Source: Leptospira semungkisensis (GTDB taxonomy: Bacteria; Spirochaetota; Leptospiria; Leptospirales; Leptospiraceae). From it: 64,000 bases of DNA. The notes beneath the pieces were generated by a model, which was not told where the DNA came from, ran no database searches, and saw only the letters and a program-made list of their open reading frames with translations. This document shows positions 47,093 through 55,535 of the stretch, piece after piece. Position numbers and translations under genes: made by a program. Numbering within the stretch: position 1 is the first letter of the stretch; every line of letters starts with the position of its first letter. Location: positions 230,176-294,175 of the forward strand of contig NZ_RQEP01000012.1 of NCBI RefSeq assembly GCF_004770055.1, written 5' to 3'.

Positions 47093-47122
47093 GATTATGT
47101 ACCGACTGGTACGTACATAATC
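47093..47122. promoter_or_regulatory. 30-base palindromic operator between hydrolase and TetR
   Basis: GATTATGTAC at 47093-47102 and GTACATAATC at 47113-47122 are perfect inverted copies. Inside them GTACC GACT GGTAC is a second, shorter palindrome. The site lies between the divergent alpha/beta hydrolase and the TetR gene and is the expected operator of that regulator. Confidence 0.7.
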
Positions 47123-47159
47123 AAGAACTTTTCAAAGCTAAAGTAAGGAAGAAGAAAGC

Positions 47160-47744
47160 ATGTCCGGAAAAGAAGACATTCTGGCAATAACTGCAGATCT
47201 ATTCTACGTGAATGGATACAATAATACTGGACTCGCGGAGATACTCGATAAATGCAATCTTGCAAAGACGAGTTTGTACCATCATTTCGGATCCAAAGCC
47301 GGCCTTGGTCTGGCTTATCTAGAAATGATGAAAGAAGATCTATTCAATAGAATTTCATTATGGACTAGCAAGAGAAAATCGCTAAGCGAGTATCTGAGCA
47401 AATGGGTATGGTATATTAAGAAGAGTATAAAAGAAGAAAAATTTCACGGCTGCCCTTTCGCGAGCTTTGCATATCAGCTTTCTACCGCCGACGTAGAAAT
47501 TTTTTCTCCAAAGATGGAGGAAATAAGCCAGGATTGGATAAAACAATTATCCAACTATGTGATTGACCTCCAAGAAAAAGGAAAGATTCGCAAAGATGCA
47601 AATGCGAAAGACATCGCATTAGATATGCTCAGTACTTACCAAGGATATGTAACTCTTTGGAAACTCACTCGAAATATAAAACATATAGAGATGATGGACC
47701 GCAAATTCAAAGAGATAGCAAGAAATGTAGAAACGATCGCATGA
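47160..47744 (+). CDS. TetR-family transcriptional regulator
   Basis: A 194-residue repressor with ILAITADLFYVNGYNNTGLAEILDKCNLAKTSLYHHFGSKAGLGLAYL as its DNA-binding domain. The ATG at 47160 directly follows AAGGAAGAAGAAAGC. It probably controls the divergent alpha/beta hydrolase gene through the palindrome in the shared upstream region. The ligand is unknown. Confidence 0.9.
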   Translation: MSGKEDILAITADLFYVNGYNNTGLAEILDKCNLAKTSLYHHFGSKAGLGLAYLEMMKEDLFNRISLWTSKRKSLSEYLSKWVWYIKKSIKEEKFHGCPFASFAYQLSTADVEIFSPKMEEISQDWIKQLSNYVIDLQEKGKIRKDANAKDIALDMLSTYQGYVTLWKLTRNIKHIEMMDRKFKEIARNVETIA

Positions 47745-47788
47745 TATACGAAAGAATATTGTTATATCATGTTGCTCTTATGTAGAGA

Positions 47789-48364
47789 TCAAGCCTTAAG
47801 TAGACCGCGAAATCCTCTAACTGCATAATAAGAAGAAGCTCCATTATGATACAGAAAAACAGTATCATATCTACGATCGCAGAAAAGAGCACCACCAAGT
47901 TTTCTGATAGTAGAAGGCGTTTGCACCCAACTCGAGGTCTTCAGATCAAATTCTCCAAGCTTCTGCAACTCTCGATATTGCTCTTCAGTCAATAGCTCAA
48001 TTCCCATTGCAGCTGCCAGATCAATCGCGCTATTTTTAGGCTTATGCTCTTTTCTTTCCTCCAATGCTTCGCGGTCATAGCAAAGGCTTCGGCGACCTTT
48101 AGGAGTTTCTTCTGAGCAATCATAGAAAATAAATTGGCCAGTCTTCTTATCGAGTGCAACCACATCCGGCTCACCGCCGCTAGCTTCCATTTCATTCAGA
48201 GACCAGAGTTTTTCTGGAGCAGCAGCCAACCTTATCTCCACTTTGGCCCAGTCCAGACCTTTATGACGTTCCTTATTCTTCTTAAAACGAGCTTTTAATA
48301 TTTTGAGAAGATCTTCTTGCTCTTTTGAAGATAATTCTTTATGAATCGATTTAGCTTTGCTCAT
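47789..48364 (-). CDS. DUF4256 protein
   Basis: A 191-residue cytoplasmic protein matching the DUF4256 family by eye: LLKILKARFKKNKERHKGLDWAKV, WSLNEMEASGGEPDVV and SLCYDREALEERKEHKPKNSA, then FDLKTSSWVQTPSTIRKLGGALFCDRRY. The family function is not known. It stands alone between a TetR gene and an SRPBCC gene. Confidence 0.8.
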   Translation of the reverse strand: MSKAKSIHKELSSKEQEDLLKILKARFKKNKERHKGLDWAKVEIRLAAAPEKLWSLNEMEASGGEPDVVALDKKTGQFIFYDCSEETPKGRRSLCYDREALEERKEHKPKNSAIDLAAAMGIELLTEEQYRELQKLGEFDLKTSSWVQTPSTIRKLGGALFCDRRYDTVFLYHNGASSYYAVRGFRGLLKA

Positions 48365-48508
48365 AATTTATGATATCACTCTGTCTATAGAAGTCTTATG
48401 CATTATTGATTCTCAGGGCAAGCGGATTGAGGCTTTAATAAATCAATATTCTTCTAATTTTTCCATAAAGTAATATTTCAATACACCGAAAATGCTTTTC
48501 TACTTGGG

Positions 48509-48949
48509 ATGAAATCGATTATATTCTCCAAAATGGACTCAAACAAAATCACTGTTCAATCTACTATCTTAGCAGACGTCAAGAAAGTCTGGGAATACTA
48601 TACGAATCCAGCACATATCATCAGCTGGAACTTTGCCTCGGATGATTGGCAATGCCCTTGGGCCAAAAACGATATGAAGCCTGGCGGCAAGTATAGTGCA
48701 AGAATGGAAGCGAAAGATGGGAGCTTCGGTTTTGAATTCGAAGCTATTTATGACTCAGTCATCCATCAAAAAGCTTTTGCGTATACGATGCTGGACGGAC
48801 GAAAGGCTGAGGTCCAATTTGAAAACAAAGGAAATGGAACTCTTGTAACTGTAAGCTTCGATCCAGAGAAGATGAATCCGGCCGAAATGCAGAGAGGCGG
48901 TTGGCAGGCAATTCTAGATAACTTTAAAAAGTACACTGAGGCAAATTAA
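48509..48949 (+). CDS. SRPBCC/AHSA1-domain protein
   Basis: A 146-residue AHSA1-like protein; the conserved core begins at MDSNKITVQSTILADVKKVWEYYTNPAHIISW, so a second ATG at 48533 is a possible start, but GGG precedes the first ATG at 48509. PGGKYSARMEAKDGSFGFEFE continues the fold. The next gene, a RibD-C-like reductase, follows after 27 bases and is likely in the same transcript. Confidence 0.85.
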   Translation: MKSIIFSKMDSNKITVQSTILADVKKVWEYYTNPAHIISWNFASDDWQCPWAKNDMKPGGKYSARMEAKDGSFGFEFEAIYDSVIHQKAFAYTMLDGRKAEVQFENKGNGTLVTVSFDPEKMNPAEMQRGGWQAILDNFKKYTEAN

Positions 48950-48976
48950 AGATCTAGATTTGTAGGAATTAAAATC

Positions 48977-49573
48977 ATGAGAAAAGTCATTGTACTCGAA
49001 TTTCTCACCCTCGACGGCGTAATCCAAGCAGGAGGTGGCCCAGAAGAAGATACAAGTGGTGGCTTCACCTACGGAGGTTGGCAGGTCCCTTATTCAGACG
49101 AGACTGTGGGAACAGTTATGAATAAGCAGATGAATCTACCGTTCGATCTCTTATTAGGACGTAAGACGTTTGAAATTTGGGCACCGTATTGGCCAAAGCA
49201 TGCAGACTTCTGGCCGAGCGTCATGACGGCAACTAAGTACGTTGCCTCGAATACAATGACTTCTCATGAATGGCAACGCTCCGTATTTTTAAACGGAAAC
49301 ATTGTAGAGAAAATTACCAAACTCAAACAAGAAGAGGGTCCCGATCTGCATGTTTACGGAAGTGCGAACCTCGTTCAGACACTAATGAAACATGATTTGG
49401 TTGATGAATTCTGGCTAAAAATTTATCCGATCACATTAGGCAGCGGGAAACGATTATTTGTAGAAGGGACAATCCCTGCAGCATTCAAAGTAACGGAAAG
49501 TCAGGTCTCTCCAAGCGGAGTTATTATCGCGAACTACAAACGCGCAGGTGATGTTCAGACAGGAAGTTATTGA
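48977..49573 (+). CDS. Dihydrofolate-reductase-like (RibD C-terminal domain) protein
   Basis: A 198-residue NADPH-binding reductase of the RibD-C/DHFR-like superfamily. [16 protein letters not shown] and [11 protein letters not shown] at the N-terminus and [38 protein letters not shown] at the C-terminus are the usual blocks. These enzymes reduce small heterocycles; physiological role unknown. Two further paralogues lie within 2.5 kb on the other strand. Confidence 0.88.
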   Translation: MRKVIVLEFLTLDGVIQAGGGPEEDTSGGFTYGGWQVPYSDETVGTVMNKQMNLPFDLLLGRKTFEIWAPYWPKHADFWPSVMTATKYVASNTMTSHEWQRSVFLNGNIVEKITKLKQEEGPDLHVYGSANLVQTLMKHDLVDEFWLKIYPITLGSGKRLFVEGTIPAAFKVTESQVSPSGVIIANYKRAGDVQTGSY

Positions 49574-49582
49574 GCCTAGCAA

Positions 49583-49945
49583 TTATTTTTCTGGCCATTC
49601 CCAATCATCCGAAAGGCGACCAATGAAATCATGATATGGAGATCCTTCATATCCAGAGTCAAATTGATCTATTTCAAATTCTTCAAGAACTTTAAGTGTT
49701 TCAAAAACGCCAACGACCACTTCATTTTCCAACATTTTTGCAAGAATCAATCGATCGCTTTCGGACAATCGCGCGAGAAATTGATTTATATGATATTCAT
49801 CAGAGAAATCTTCTGCATCAGGCGTTGCATAGTTATTCCAAATACCGGACTTAACACGATTTGATCCGATTTTTCCTTGCCCAGTTTTACACATCTTCAC
49901 AAGAGAATCGATGATGTTTCGATATTTTTGGGTTTTAACTGCCAT
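49583..49945 (-). CDS. Hypothetical protein
   Basis: A 120-residue acidic protein I do not recognise with confidence. It has no membrane segment. ESDRLILAKMLENEVVVGVFETLKVLEEF suggests a helical core. A lone integron core-like GCCTAAC lies 11 bases before the ATG, in the position where attC sites sit in the array to the right, so it may be an old cassette. Confidence 0.55.
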   Translation of the reverse strand: MAVKTQKYRNIIDSLVKMCKTGQGKIGSNRVKSGIWNNYATPDAEDFSDEYHINQFLARLSESDRLILAKMLENEVVVGVFETLKVLEEFEIDQFDSGYEGSPYHDFIGRLSDDWEWPEK

Positions 49946-50011
49946 GAGAAGAAGCGCCTAACGTAAATATGCAGATAGATTTGAAATACTGAACTTGAGA
50001 AGTGATTGTCT

Positions 50012-50575
50012 TCACTTATCATCAGGAGCATACCGAACAATAATGCCACCTGTAGCAAAAGGACGGGATTCAAGCAATTTGAGTTTTTTATAAGGAATCC
50101 CCTGATTGAACAAAAGTTTCCCCTTCCCTAAAAATACAGGTGCAATGCATAGACGGATCTCATCAAATAACTCCGCTTTCATTAAAGAATCAGAAAGATT
50201 ACCACTACCGAATACAAACATATCCCCGTTTCCTTGCTGTTTTAATTTAGGGATTTCGGCGATTGCATCTTTTACTATTGTAGTATTTTTCCATTCAGCA
50301 GTTTTGAGAGTGGATGAACACGCAAGCTTTGGAAGCCCATTCATGAATTTGGCAACTTCTCCTTCGTCTCCACCTTCCGCGTTTGTCCAGTAGTCCGCCA
50401 TGCCTTTGTATGTCGTTGCACCAAACACAAGCATATCGGCTGACCTTAATTGAGTAAGGCTCAATTCCTCCAGATCGTTGCCCCAGATAAGTTCGTGAAA
50501 ACTCAAGTCCCAGCTTTTCTCGCCCTCAAAATATCCGTCTAGAGTGATCACATTCCACATGATTAGTTTTCTCAT
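50012..50575 (-). CDS. Dihydrofolate-reductase-like (RibD C-terminal domain) protein
   Basis: A 187-residue RibD-C-type reductase. RKLIMWNVITLDGYFE, DMLVFGATTYKGMADYW and MFVFGSGNLSDSLMKAELFDEIRLCIAPVFLGKGKLLF are diagnostic. AAGGAA precedes the ATG by seven bases. A paralogue of the genes at 49.0 and 51.2 kb, but the sequences are clearly diverged, so not a recent duplication. Confidence 0.87.
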   Translation of the reverse strand: MRKLIMWNVITLDGYFEGEKSWDLSFHELIWGNDLEELSLTQLRSADMLVFGATTYKGMADYWTNAEGGDEGEVAKFMNGLPKLACSSTLKTAEWKNTTIVKDAIAEIPKLKQQGNGDMFVFGSGNLSDSLMKAELFDEIRLCIAPVFLGKGKLLFNQGIPYKKLKLLESRPFATGGIIVRYAPDDK

Positions 50576-50706
50576 ATATATTCCTTAGGAATCAGAAGTT
50601 AATAAACTACGGTTTTTAATGGGAAGAAGAAATCAAAATTATCTTCTTTTGAAAGCTTATTTCTAGTTTAGATAAAGAAAATTATTTATTGAAATGCGGT
50701 TAGCGA

Positions 50707-50726
50707 CCAAAGGCTAACACAATCCC
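50707..50726. repeat. Short hairpin resembling the left arm of the attC-like repeats
   Basis: GTTAGC and GCTAAC form a 6-bp stem around GACCAAAG. The inner sequence CGACCAAAGGCT closely resembles the start of attC-like copies 2 and 3 (CGACCAAGGCTT). It may be a relic of an older site; it is too short to be sure. Confidence 0.25.
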
Positions 50727-50744
50727 GCTCTTGCGTATCACTAT

Positions 50745-51197
50745 TTATTCGTTGCCAAGTTCTTCTGCCAATCCAATGAGAATTCCCTCGGGTCCGCGTA
50801 TGTAACAAAGTCGATATACATTTTCGTACTGCACCACTTCACCAACTAGCTGCGCACCGTGCTTGCTTAGTCTGACAAGAAGCTCATCCAGATTCTCTAC
50901 AGTAAACATGACTCGCAAATAACCAAGAGAGTTCACGGGAGCATTCCTGTGATCGGCAACCGTAGTCGGGTTGAGAAATCGGGAGATCTCGAGCCGGCTA
51001 TGGCCATCGGGCGTTACCATCATAGCAATCTCGACTTGCTGAGAATTTAATCCAGTTACTCGCCCTGCCCATTCTCCTTCGATCATGGCTCGCCCTTCAA
51101 GCTGTAGGCCCAGCTCGGAGAAAAACGAGATGGCCTCGTCGAGAGATTCCACAACGATGCCGACATTATGCATTCTTAATACTTTGTTTTTTGCCAT
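50745..51197 (-). CDS. VOC family protein
   Basis: A 150-residue single-domain VOC protein, close in pattern to methylmalonyl-CoA-epimerase-like or glyoxalase-type members: MHNVGIVVESLDEAISFFSELGLQLEG and FTVENLDELLVRLSKHGAQLVGE, ending in YIRGPEGILIGLAEEL with the metal-ligand glutamate. The substrate is unknown. Base composition is higher in G and C than in the flanking genes, which hints at separate origin. Confidence 0.85.
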   Translation of the reverse strand: MAKNKVLRMHNVGIVVESLDEAISFFSELGLQLEGRAMIEGEWAGRVTGLNSQQVEIAMMVTPDGHSRLEISRFLNPTTVADHRNAPVNSLGYLRVMFTVENLDELLVRLSKHGAQLVGEVVQYENVYRLCYIRGPEGILIGLAEELGNE

Positions 51198-51245
51198 CGT
51201 TCGAATGTCCCTTTCCCCTATCGCGATTCTATCACCTATTGATTG

Positions 51246-51809
51246 TTAGTTATCTAAACGCATTTTATAATGAAGAGCCATGGAGCCAGATTGAAAGGAT
51301 CTCGAACCAAGAAAGTCTAGCCTAAGTGTGTTCTGCAATTTCACAGCATCAAATAATCGTGGACCCTTGCCCGCAATCACAGGATGGACTACAAAACGAT
51401 ACTCGTCAATCAAACGATGCTCAGAAAGCTGAGACGCAATACTAAGACTGCCTACAAGAATGTCTCCCCCAGATTGTTGCTTCAATTGAGTCACTTCTTC
51501 GATCATATTTGCACGGACAAGGCGAGTACTAGCGTCCGTTGTATGTTCCAATGAAGTTGAGAATAAGACCTTATCGATAGAGGTAAATATATCGGCAAAC
51601 TCGTTTGATGTCTCTGACATAGATCGGTCTCTTGCAACATCCGGCCAAAAAGGAACCATAAGCTCATAAGTGATCCGACCATATAGCATAAGACTTGCAG
51701 AGCGCAGAAGATCAGTAAAGTATTTATGCAATTCATCATCAGCAACCATATCTGTATGGCCGCAATACCCATCCGCGCTAATGTTAATTCCAAAAATGAT
51801 TTTTCTCAT
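51246..51809 (-). CDS. Dihydrofolate-reductase-like (RibD C-terminal domain) protein
   Basis: About 187 residues from the ATG at 51809 ([15 protein letters not shown]), chosen by comparison with the two paralogues, which also begin MRK; the frame extends four residues to 51821. [17 protein letters not shown] and [37 protein letters not shown] mark the family. Function unknown beyond a probable NAD(P)H-dependent reduction. Confidence 0.87.
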   Translation of the reverse strand: MRKIIFGINISADGYCGHTDMVADDELHKYFTDLLRSASLMLYGRITYELMVPFWPDVARDRSMSETSNEFADIFTSIDKVLFSTSLEHTTDASTRLVRANMIEEVTQLKQQSGGDILVGSLSIASQLSEHRLIDEYRFVVHPVIAGKGPRLFDAVKLQNTLRLDFLGSRSFQSGSMALHYKMRLDN

Positions 51810-51928
51810 ATATCTAATCATAAAGTGACTACTTGAAAGTTCAAGTGCTGATTGAAAGGGTTTTTAATAAAAAGAATGTAGCTTGGTGCAATGGTGAAGG
51901 CATTTTTTCTTTTGAAGAAAATAGTCAA

Positions 51929-52381
51929 TCATTCTGTTTGCTCAAAGAAAATCGCCTTATGCTCAATAAACCCCGATTCATAATAATTTCCGATTAAATC
52001 GAGAATTGTCCCAACATCCATTTCATTATTCGATCTCATTTGGACCCATGGAGATTGTTCACAATCTACTTCAAATATTATAAAATACTTAGATAAATTA
52101 GCTATATAACTTTCTAATAGAAACTTGAACTCGCTATAGTTAGGAATGACCGATGAGTATTGCCAGCTCGAGGAATAGCAAAGAGAGATTTGCGAGTAAT
52201 TGGAGGAGTTTTCAATTAATCTATGACTAACCGGTTTATCATTTACAATGCCTAGGATTTTTCCCTTGTACTGCAAAAACTTTTCAACGGAATCTCCAAG
52301 AGATGATTCAATCGGTTGGACAAGAGCCCTATCAAGTTCCGTAGTCAGAATTAATAGTTCGAATGAGTCGATCGTGGGCAT
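51929..52381 (-). CDS. Hypothetical protein
   Basis: A 150-residue soluble protein with no recognised family. It has LLILTTELDRALVQPIESS near the N-terminus and an aromatic-rich middle (YSQISLCYSSSWQYSS). AGGTGG lies about nine bases before the ATG. It follows another hypothetical gene on the same strand by 37 bases. From here on to the right, codon use is clearly more AT-rich. Confidence 0.5.
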   Translation of the reverse strand: MPTIDSFELLILTTELDRALVQPIESSLGDSVEKFLQYKGKILGIVNDKPVSHRLIENSSNYSQISLCYSSSWQYSSVIPNYSEFKFLLESYIANLSKYFIIFEVDCEQSPWVQMRSNNEMDVGTILDLIGNYYESGFIEHKAIFFEQTE

Positions 52382-52418
52382 TTAGTTGTTCCACCTGAAA
52401 TATTAATTCTTCATTAAC

Positions 52419-52913
52419 TTAAATAATTCTTTTAACTTCTTCATCGTAATAAACTTGCATCCACTCAATTCCATTTGATGCAGGAAGTAGTACAGAGATA
52501 TTATCATTCTCAACTTCCTTTTTTGCACTCTTTATCGCGCTGATTGAATTACCAGTATTTGGATTAGTGAAGATACCAATACTATGACATTTTTCAAGAA
52601 TACTTTCAAAGTTAAAATTATTAGGTAAGACTATTAATATAGAACCGCGTTTCCAGCTATGTGCGTTCCATAAATATTCAAAGCCGTCAATCACCTCCTT
52701 TGACAAATCGATTTCGAATTTACCTTTCGATTTAATTAATATGGGTGACGCCAATTGATATAACTCTGAAGAGACGTCTATACCATATACGATTATTTTA
52801 ATGGCTGATTCAACAATCGGTCGCAAAATTGCATCATGACAAGGCATTTTACTTTTCTCATCATAGTACCATCTGATATCTTCAGGTGTTATAGATGCTT
52901 TGAAATGTTTCAC
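52419..52913 (-). CDS. Hypothetical protein
   Basis: A 164-residue protein starting with GTG, no recognised family. HDAILRPIVESAIKIIVYGIDVSSELYQLASPILIKSKGKFEIDL suggests a mixed alpha/beta soluble fold. It is followed closely by the hypothetical gene at 51.9 kb and preceded by a decayed attC-like repeat, so the two may be a two-gene cassette. Confidence 0.5.
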   Translation of the reverse strand: MKHFKASITPEDIRWYYDEKSKMPCHDAILRPIVESAIKIIVYGIDVSSELYQLASPILIKSKGKFEIDLSKEVIDGFEYLWNAHSWKRGSILIVLPNNFNFESILEKCHSIGIFTNPNTGNSISAIKSAKKEVENDNISVLLPASNGIEWMQVYYDEEVKRII

Positions 52914-52981
52914 TGGCTTATTTCTTTAAAATTGTTTACTCTAGTCAAGAGCTAGTTTGAAAATCATCTATTGAAAGTTTC

Positions 52982-53113
52982 GCTTAACAACCGGCACACG
53001 ATGATGTTTTGTAACAGCGGAGTTTGTTTCGAAAACAAAATAATAGAAATACAATACATCGAAGGCAAAGATCCAAAGTATCTAGCAGTGTAACGTCAAG
53101 GCCTGCAATTAGG
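52982..53113 (-). repeat. Degenerate attC-like site
   Basis: Starts with GCTTAAC (52982-52988), as in the clear copies, and contains GAGTTTGTTTCGAAAACAAA, which is the same hairpin region as GAGTTTGCTTTGCAAAC of copy 4. The right end is eroded (ATTAGGT instead of GTTAGGC, at 53107-53113). It follows the stop codon of the nucleotidyltransferase gene by about 15 bases. Confidence 0.5.
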
Positions 53114-53126
53114 TTTAGTAGATTTG

Positions 53127-53906
53127 CTAGTTTGCAATTTTGCTTAAGTACTCTATAGCAAAATTTTCGGCCTTGGAGAATTCTCGGACTTTAAATTCGG
53201 AAAGATCTTCTCTTAATTCTCTGTATAACTTGGCGACGTTCATTATACTTTCTTTAATTGATATGAAATCATATTTTGGGACAGTCGATTTCAATTTTTC
53301 AAGGTCGCTTGCATCCAGAATAAATTCTAACTTTCTAACTCCCCGGGGAAGGCTCTTATTTTTTAAATGGAGCATGGGACCCAACACAATGCTCCTAATG
53401 AATGACAAAAAGTCAATTGCCTCAAAATACTCCCCTCTCCCTAACTTTGCGGTGGCGTAGTGAACCCAAACCCAAAATCTATCTTCAATCCATTGGAAAT
53501 CGGGATTCGGCCATTTCGCTTTCGTAGTTTCAAGGATCTGTGAAAGTTCGGCGCTATTCTTATAGACAAAGAAAGGGTCCTCAACTCGATCTTTCATTTC
53601 TGTAAGTTGCACAAACTTAAAGTCTACGTGAAGAAATGGCGCTTCATATAAACAAATTAAGAGCCTACTCTCTCCTACATGTTCGCCAGTAAATGCAGAT
53701 AGCAATTGGCCAAAGTTAGATGCGAAGTCCACCATTTGCTGACGCTCATAGCGGATCCCGTCTCTCAACACTATTACAAAATCGATATCTGAATATTCAT
53801 CAAGATCCTTAGAAAGATACGAACCGCCGACTCCGACACCTTGAACCTCTTCTCTTTTCAAAGCGAATTCTTTCACTTTATCGATAAATTGATTTATTTT
53901 TTGCAT
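53127..53906 (-). CDS. Nucleotidyltransferase-fold protein (aminoglycoside adenylyltransferase-like)
   Basis: A 259-residue protein of the polymerase-beta-type nucleotidyltransferase superfamily. GVGGSYLSKDLDEYSDIDFVIVL carries the GGS signature (residues 27-29) and the metal aspartates 40 and 42. The C-terminal helical domain is like those of AadK/LinB-type enzymes that adenylylate antibiotics, but the target is unknown and it could be housekeeping. It lies in the probable extension of the cassette array, just before a decayed attC-like site, as expected for a cassette gene. Confidence 0.75.
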   Translation of the reverse strand: MQKINQFIDKVKEFALKREEVQGVGVGGSYLSKDLDEYSDIDFVIVLRDGIRYERQQMVDFASNFGQLLSAFTGEHVGESRLLICLYEAPFLHVDFKFVQLTEMKDRVEDPFFVYKNSAELSQILETTKAKWPNPDFQWIEDRFWVWVHYATAKLGRGEYFEAIDFLSFIRSIVLGPMLHLKNKSLPRGVRKLEFILDASDLEKLKSTVPKYDFISIKESIMNVAKLYRELREDLSEFKVREFSKAENFAIEYLSKIAN

Positions 53907-53983
53907 AATGTTCGAGGTTGTTTACAGCTAGCTGCGTTGATGATGGTTGGGCGACAGTATTCGGGAAATGACTATAATAGAAG

Positions 53984-54565
53984 TTAGTGCAATTTTTGTC
54001 GCTTCTTCATCATGTCCAGAAGAAGTTGCATCCGTTTTTCTCTAGTTTCCGGCTTCTTTGCTGTTTCTAACCGCCAAGCAATAGCATATGTATTTGTCTT
54101 ATTCAACGTTTTAAAAAAATCGTAAGCTTCCTTGTCTTTCTTAAGTATTGCTAGAAAATCAGCGGGAATTTTCATCTGACTGGGAGAATCATAAGCCTTA
54201 TCCCACCTACCGTCTTTCTTTGCAGCATCAATTTCTTTGAGTCCGGATGGTTGCATTCGCTTTTCTTTAATAAGCTGGGCCACTCTTGTTCTATTACGTT
54301 TTGACCATAGACTCTTTGATCTGCGTGGAGTAAATTTTTGAAGCCATGATTTTTCATCATACGTTTTCTTTTGACCATCGATCCAACCAAAGCAAAGTGC
54401 TTCATCCAATGCCTCATCATAAGTGATCGTTGCTTCACCAAAATCTTTCTTAAAAATTCGAAGCCAAATACCTTTACTGGCAATGGCATAATTTACAGTG
54501 AGCCATTTATTCCATTGCTTTGCGGATGTAAACGATTGGATGAGGGGTTCAGTATTTTCGGTCAT
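53984..54565 (-). CDS. YdeI/OmpD-associated family protein
   Basis: A 193-residue protein with the YdeI-like order: SAKQWNKWLTVNYAIASKGIWLRIFKKD, then YDEALDEALCFGWIDGQKK and FTPRRSKSLWSKRNRTRV, and a C-terminal helical tail. Proteins of this family are linked with peptide or bacteriocin resistance in some bacteria; no role is shown here. The region between this gene and the one upstream (54566-54654) contains weakly attC-like sequence. Confidence 0.8.
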   Translation of the reverse strand: MTENTEPLIQSFTSAKQWNKWLTVNYAIASKGIWLRIFKKDFGEATITYDEALDEALCFGWIDGQKKTYDEKSWLQKFTPRRSKSLWSKRNRTRVAQLIKEKRMQPSGLKEIDAAKKDGRWDKAYDSPSQMKIPADFLAILKKDKEAYDFFKTLNKTNTYAIAWRLETAKKPETREKRMQLLLDMMKKRQKLH

Positions 54566-54654
54566 GGCGGTACGATGTTTTTGTGGTCGTTTTTATTTGT
54601 AGATAGCATGAGCGTTAGAACATTGCAAATAATGGTCAGAACGGAAAGTTATGC
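54566..54654 (-). repeat. Very decayed attC-like segment
   Basis: GTACGATGTTTTTGTGG resembles the GTAACGTTTTGTGATGG part of copy 1, and the segment ends in ACGGAAAGTTATGC, similar to the GCGGAAG...GTTAGAC end. It lies just before the ATG of the YdeI-like gene and after the stop of the upstream gene. The stem is no longer intact. Confidence 0.25.
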
Positions 54655-54674
54655 GCCGAACATTAATACAACCA

Positions 54675-55535
54675 TCAAGATATTTTTTTGATCGTATATA
54701 TTAAAGTCATCACCTTCATGTGCCATAAGGAAATAGCTTGTTCCGCAAATAAATTTCCATCGTCACTCACACTTAAAATTAAGCTATCACGAAAACTCTT
54801 TATGTATTTTGCCCAAATAGACCCTTCTTCACCTCTTAAGAGAAAGTAGAAACCTGGGTCTCCAAATCTATCGCCAGAAGCGTTTAGAATAAAGTTACCA
54901 TTTGTCTTAATACTCGGTTGAAGCAATACGGTTGCACTTCCATTTGGTAACGGAAAAGTAGCCTTAACGCATTTCGCCCCGGAGTTTAACGTACAAATCT
55001 CATAGATCCCCAAATATAGAACTTGTTTATTAAATTTATTTATTCGCAACCATATTGTATATTTTGTTCTCTTTCGGTTAGGCTCTAACAATTCAATAAT
55101 CTCATTGGATAAAGACTGTGAGCTTTTATCAGAGTTAGGAATATTAAACTGGTTTAGTCTGAAACTAAACAAATAATTAATAACCCAACCAAGCAATTTA
55201 AATATCGGATTCCATTTTACTTTTAAGTTTAAAGTATAACTTTCAGTATTTTCATAAAAATCAACTATTTGAGTGGGAATCAACTGAAGGTCCGTCTTAT
55301 TTGGAAACAAATCTTTAAAGGATTTAAGCAAACCCCTCCTCTTTCGTGACTTATCAATTAAAAGATTTTCAGATTGTGCTAAGTTATTAATGAAATTATG
55401 ACCTACAAAATCTGAAGTACCAATTGGGCCATGAAGAAATTCAAAGTCGCTATAGCTTATCTTTCTACCAAATAGAATTACCCACAGTTGTGTAAGCCAG
55501 TCTAGTTTAGATTGATCACCATTCAATATTTTCAT
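54675..55535 (-). CDS. Hypothetical protein, partner of the CrtA-like gene
   Basis: A 286-residue protein with no recognised family. It contains a repetitive basic segment near residue 70 (KSRKRRGLLKSFKD) and a conserved-looking C-terminal block GFYFLLRGEEGSIWAKYIKSFRD. There is one weak hydrophobic stretch near 113-125. Its ATG directly abuts the stop of the CrtA-like gene with no gap and no own Shine-Dalgarno sequence, so it is translationally coupled and the two probably work together. Confidence 0.6.
   Translation of the reverse strand: MKILNGDQSKLDWLTQLWVILFGRKISYSDFEFLHGPIGTSDFVGHNFINNLAQSENLLIDKSRKRRGLLKSFKDLFPNKTDLQLIPTQIVDFYENTESYTLNLKVKWNPIFKLLGWVINYLFSFRLNQFNIPNSDKSSQSLSNEIIELLEPNRKRTKYTIWLRINKFNKQVLYLGIYEICTLNSGAKCVKATFPLPNGSATVLLQPSIKTNGNFILNASGDRFGDPGFYFLLRGEEGSIWAKYIKSFRDSLILSVSDDGNLFAEQAISLWHMKVMTLIYTIKKIS

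Noticed and set aside
48977..51809. Tandem duplication of a dihydrofolate-reductase gene
   Set aside because: The three proteins differ strongly along their length, lie on different strands and are separated by unrelated genes, so no recent duplication is supported.
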